A stretch of 64,000 nt of DNA from Neisseria sp. 83E34 (lineage in GTDB: Bacteria > Pseudomonadota > Gammaproteobacteria > Burkholderiales > Neisseriaceae), in assembly GCF_001308015.1 (NCBI RefSeq), contig NZ_LGYH01000012.1, forward strand, positions 1 to 64,000. The letters run 5' to 3'. Made by a program: the position numbers and the translations under genes. Numbering within the stretch: position 1 is the first letter of the stretch; every line of letters starts with the position of its first letter. The notes below the pieces were generated by a model. The model did no database searches and had not been told where the DNA came from. It worked only from the letters and a program-made list of their open reading frames with translations. Shown piece by piece: positions 63,593 through 64,000 of this stretch.

Positions 63593-64000
63593 ATGATGAA
63601 AAAAGCGATTGCCCTTGCAGCTGCCGCAATCATTGCCACCCCCTTATACGCGTCAGAGTTGGTAGTTTACTCTTCACGCGCCGACAACCTGCTCAAACCG
63701 ATTGCTGAAGCTTATCAAAAGAAAACCGGCACAACCGTTAAGCTGGTTAACGATAAAGCCGGTCCGCTGATGGCCAAGCTGAAAGCCGAAGGCAGCAATA
63801 CCCCTGCCGACGTATTCATCACCGTTGACGGCGGCAACTTATGGCAAGCCACCCAAATGGGATTGCTGCGCCCCATCAACTCGGCAACATTAAAAGCCAA
63901 TATTCCTGCCCACCTGCGCGACCCGAAAAACCAATGGTACGGCTTGTCTGTCCGCGCACGCACCATTTTCTATAACACACAAAAAGTTAAACCTTCCGAG
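63593..64000 (+). CDS. Ferric iron-binding periplasmic protein, FutA/IdiA-like (cut by window edge)
   Basis: First 136 codons of a periplasmic binding protein. A signal peptide ([20 protein letters not shown]) precedes [20 protein letters not shown], then [20 protein letters not shown] and [14 protein letters not shown], the FutA/IdiA type of Fe3+-binding protein with a tyrosine-rich site. It is not the classical FbpA of pathogenic Neisseria (which begins DITVYNGQHKEA after its signal). AGAGGA lies upstream; ATG at 63593 or 63596. It is divergent from the fbpC/fbpB-like genes, with which it must work. Confidence 0.82.
   Translation, partial: MMKKAIALAAAAIIATPLYASELVVYSSRADNLLKPIAEAYQKKTGTTVKLVNDKAGPLMAKLKAEGSNTPADVFITVDGGNLWQATQMGLLRPINSATLKANIPAHLRDPKNQWYGLSVRARTIFYNTQKVKPSE

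Overview
The window is chromosomal DNA from a member of the Neisseriaceae. The clearest marker is the repeat TGCCTGTCTGAA, usually written ATGCCTGTCTGAAA here, which occurs dozens of times on both strands. About thirty copies form inverted pairs just after genes. It matches the DNA uptake sequence dialect called TG-wadDUS, so Neisseria wadsworthii or a close relative is the best guess. Gene content and order agree: fbp-type iron transport, isc without an adjacent hscBA, an FkpA/Mip-like lipoprotein, bfd, lldD, metZ, trpGD and hisZ-purA. Almost everything is core housekeeping. I see no prophage, insertion sequence transposase, CRISPR array, restriction system, defence island or tRNA gene.

Layout. 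1-185: a strong minus-strand promoter followed by a boxA-like antitermination site, suggesting that an rRNA operon starts just beyond the left edge. 186-6341: ypjD, ffh, hemH, pepN, then a 165-bp Correia-like miniature element. 6685-10947: the fatty acid genes fabG, fabD and fabH on the minus strand, with a cold-shock/DUF1294 membrane protein inserted. 11355-19020: serS, a lipoprotein FKBP isomerase, bfd, an aldehyde dehydrogenase, a MORN-repeat protein, ppiD and proQ. 19352-23079: an isc cluster (iscR-iscS-DUF695/RraB-iscU-small HhH protein-iscA) with a near-consensus IscR operator. 23475-28189: lldD, hisZ, purA, tatD. 28415-28644: an internally deleted MFS transporter pseudogene. 28740-33626: an MscS channel, nudB, an EEP-family protein, an orphan, trpG and trpD. 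33709-39434: ftsEX, a BolA-like gene, an orphan, murA, nnrE, rarD, trxA. 39544-44671: yejFEB, a DUF2788 protein, a CynX-type MFS transporter. 44765-51828: metZ, purF, cvpA, a SPOR protein with 108-bp tandem repeats, folC, a YgfX-like protein and an acidic orphan. 51990-58173: actP-yjcH, a divergent LysR regulator, dnaX, ybaB. 58343-64000: slt lytic transglycosylase, fbpC-fbpB-like iron transport genes, and a divergent iron-binding protein gene cut by the right edge.

The observations most worth a second look are regulatory or structural. They are: (i) a complete-looking programmed -1 frameshift signal in dnaX, with an A-AAA-AAG slippery site in frame, a Shine-Dalgarno-like element upstream and a stop five codons after the shift; (ii) a type 1 IscR operator overlapping the iscR promoter, plus a perfect 11-bp inverted repeat in the iscR leader; (iii) a three-member family of Correia-like miniature elements, one of them palindromic; (iv) interleaved inverted repeats with pseudoknot topology in the proQ leader; (v) a 9-bp perfect inverted repeat between the divergent iron transport genes; (vi) uptake sequences placed inside coding regions, including one that supplies the rarD stop codon. 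I did not find a clearly new multi-gene system.
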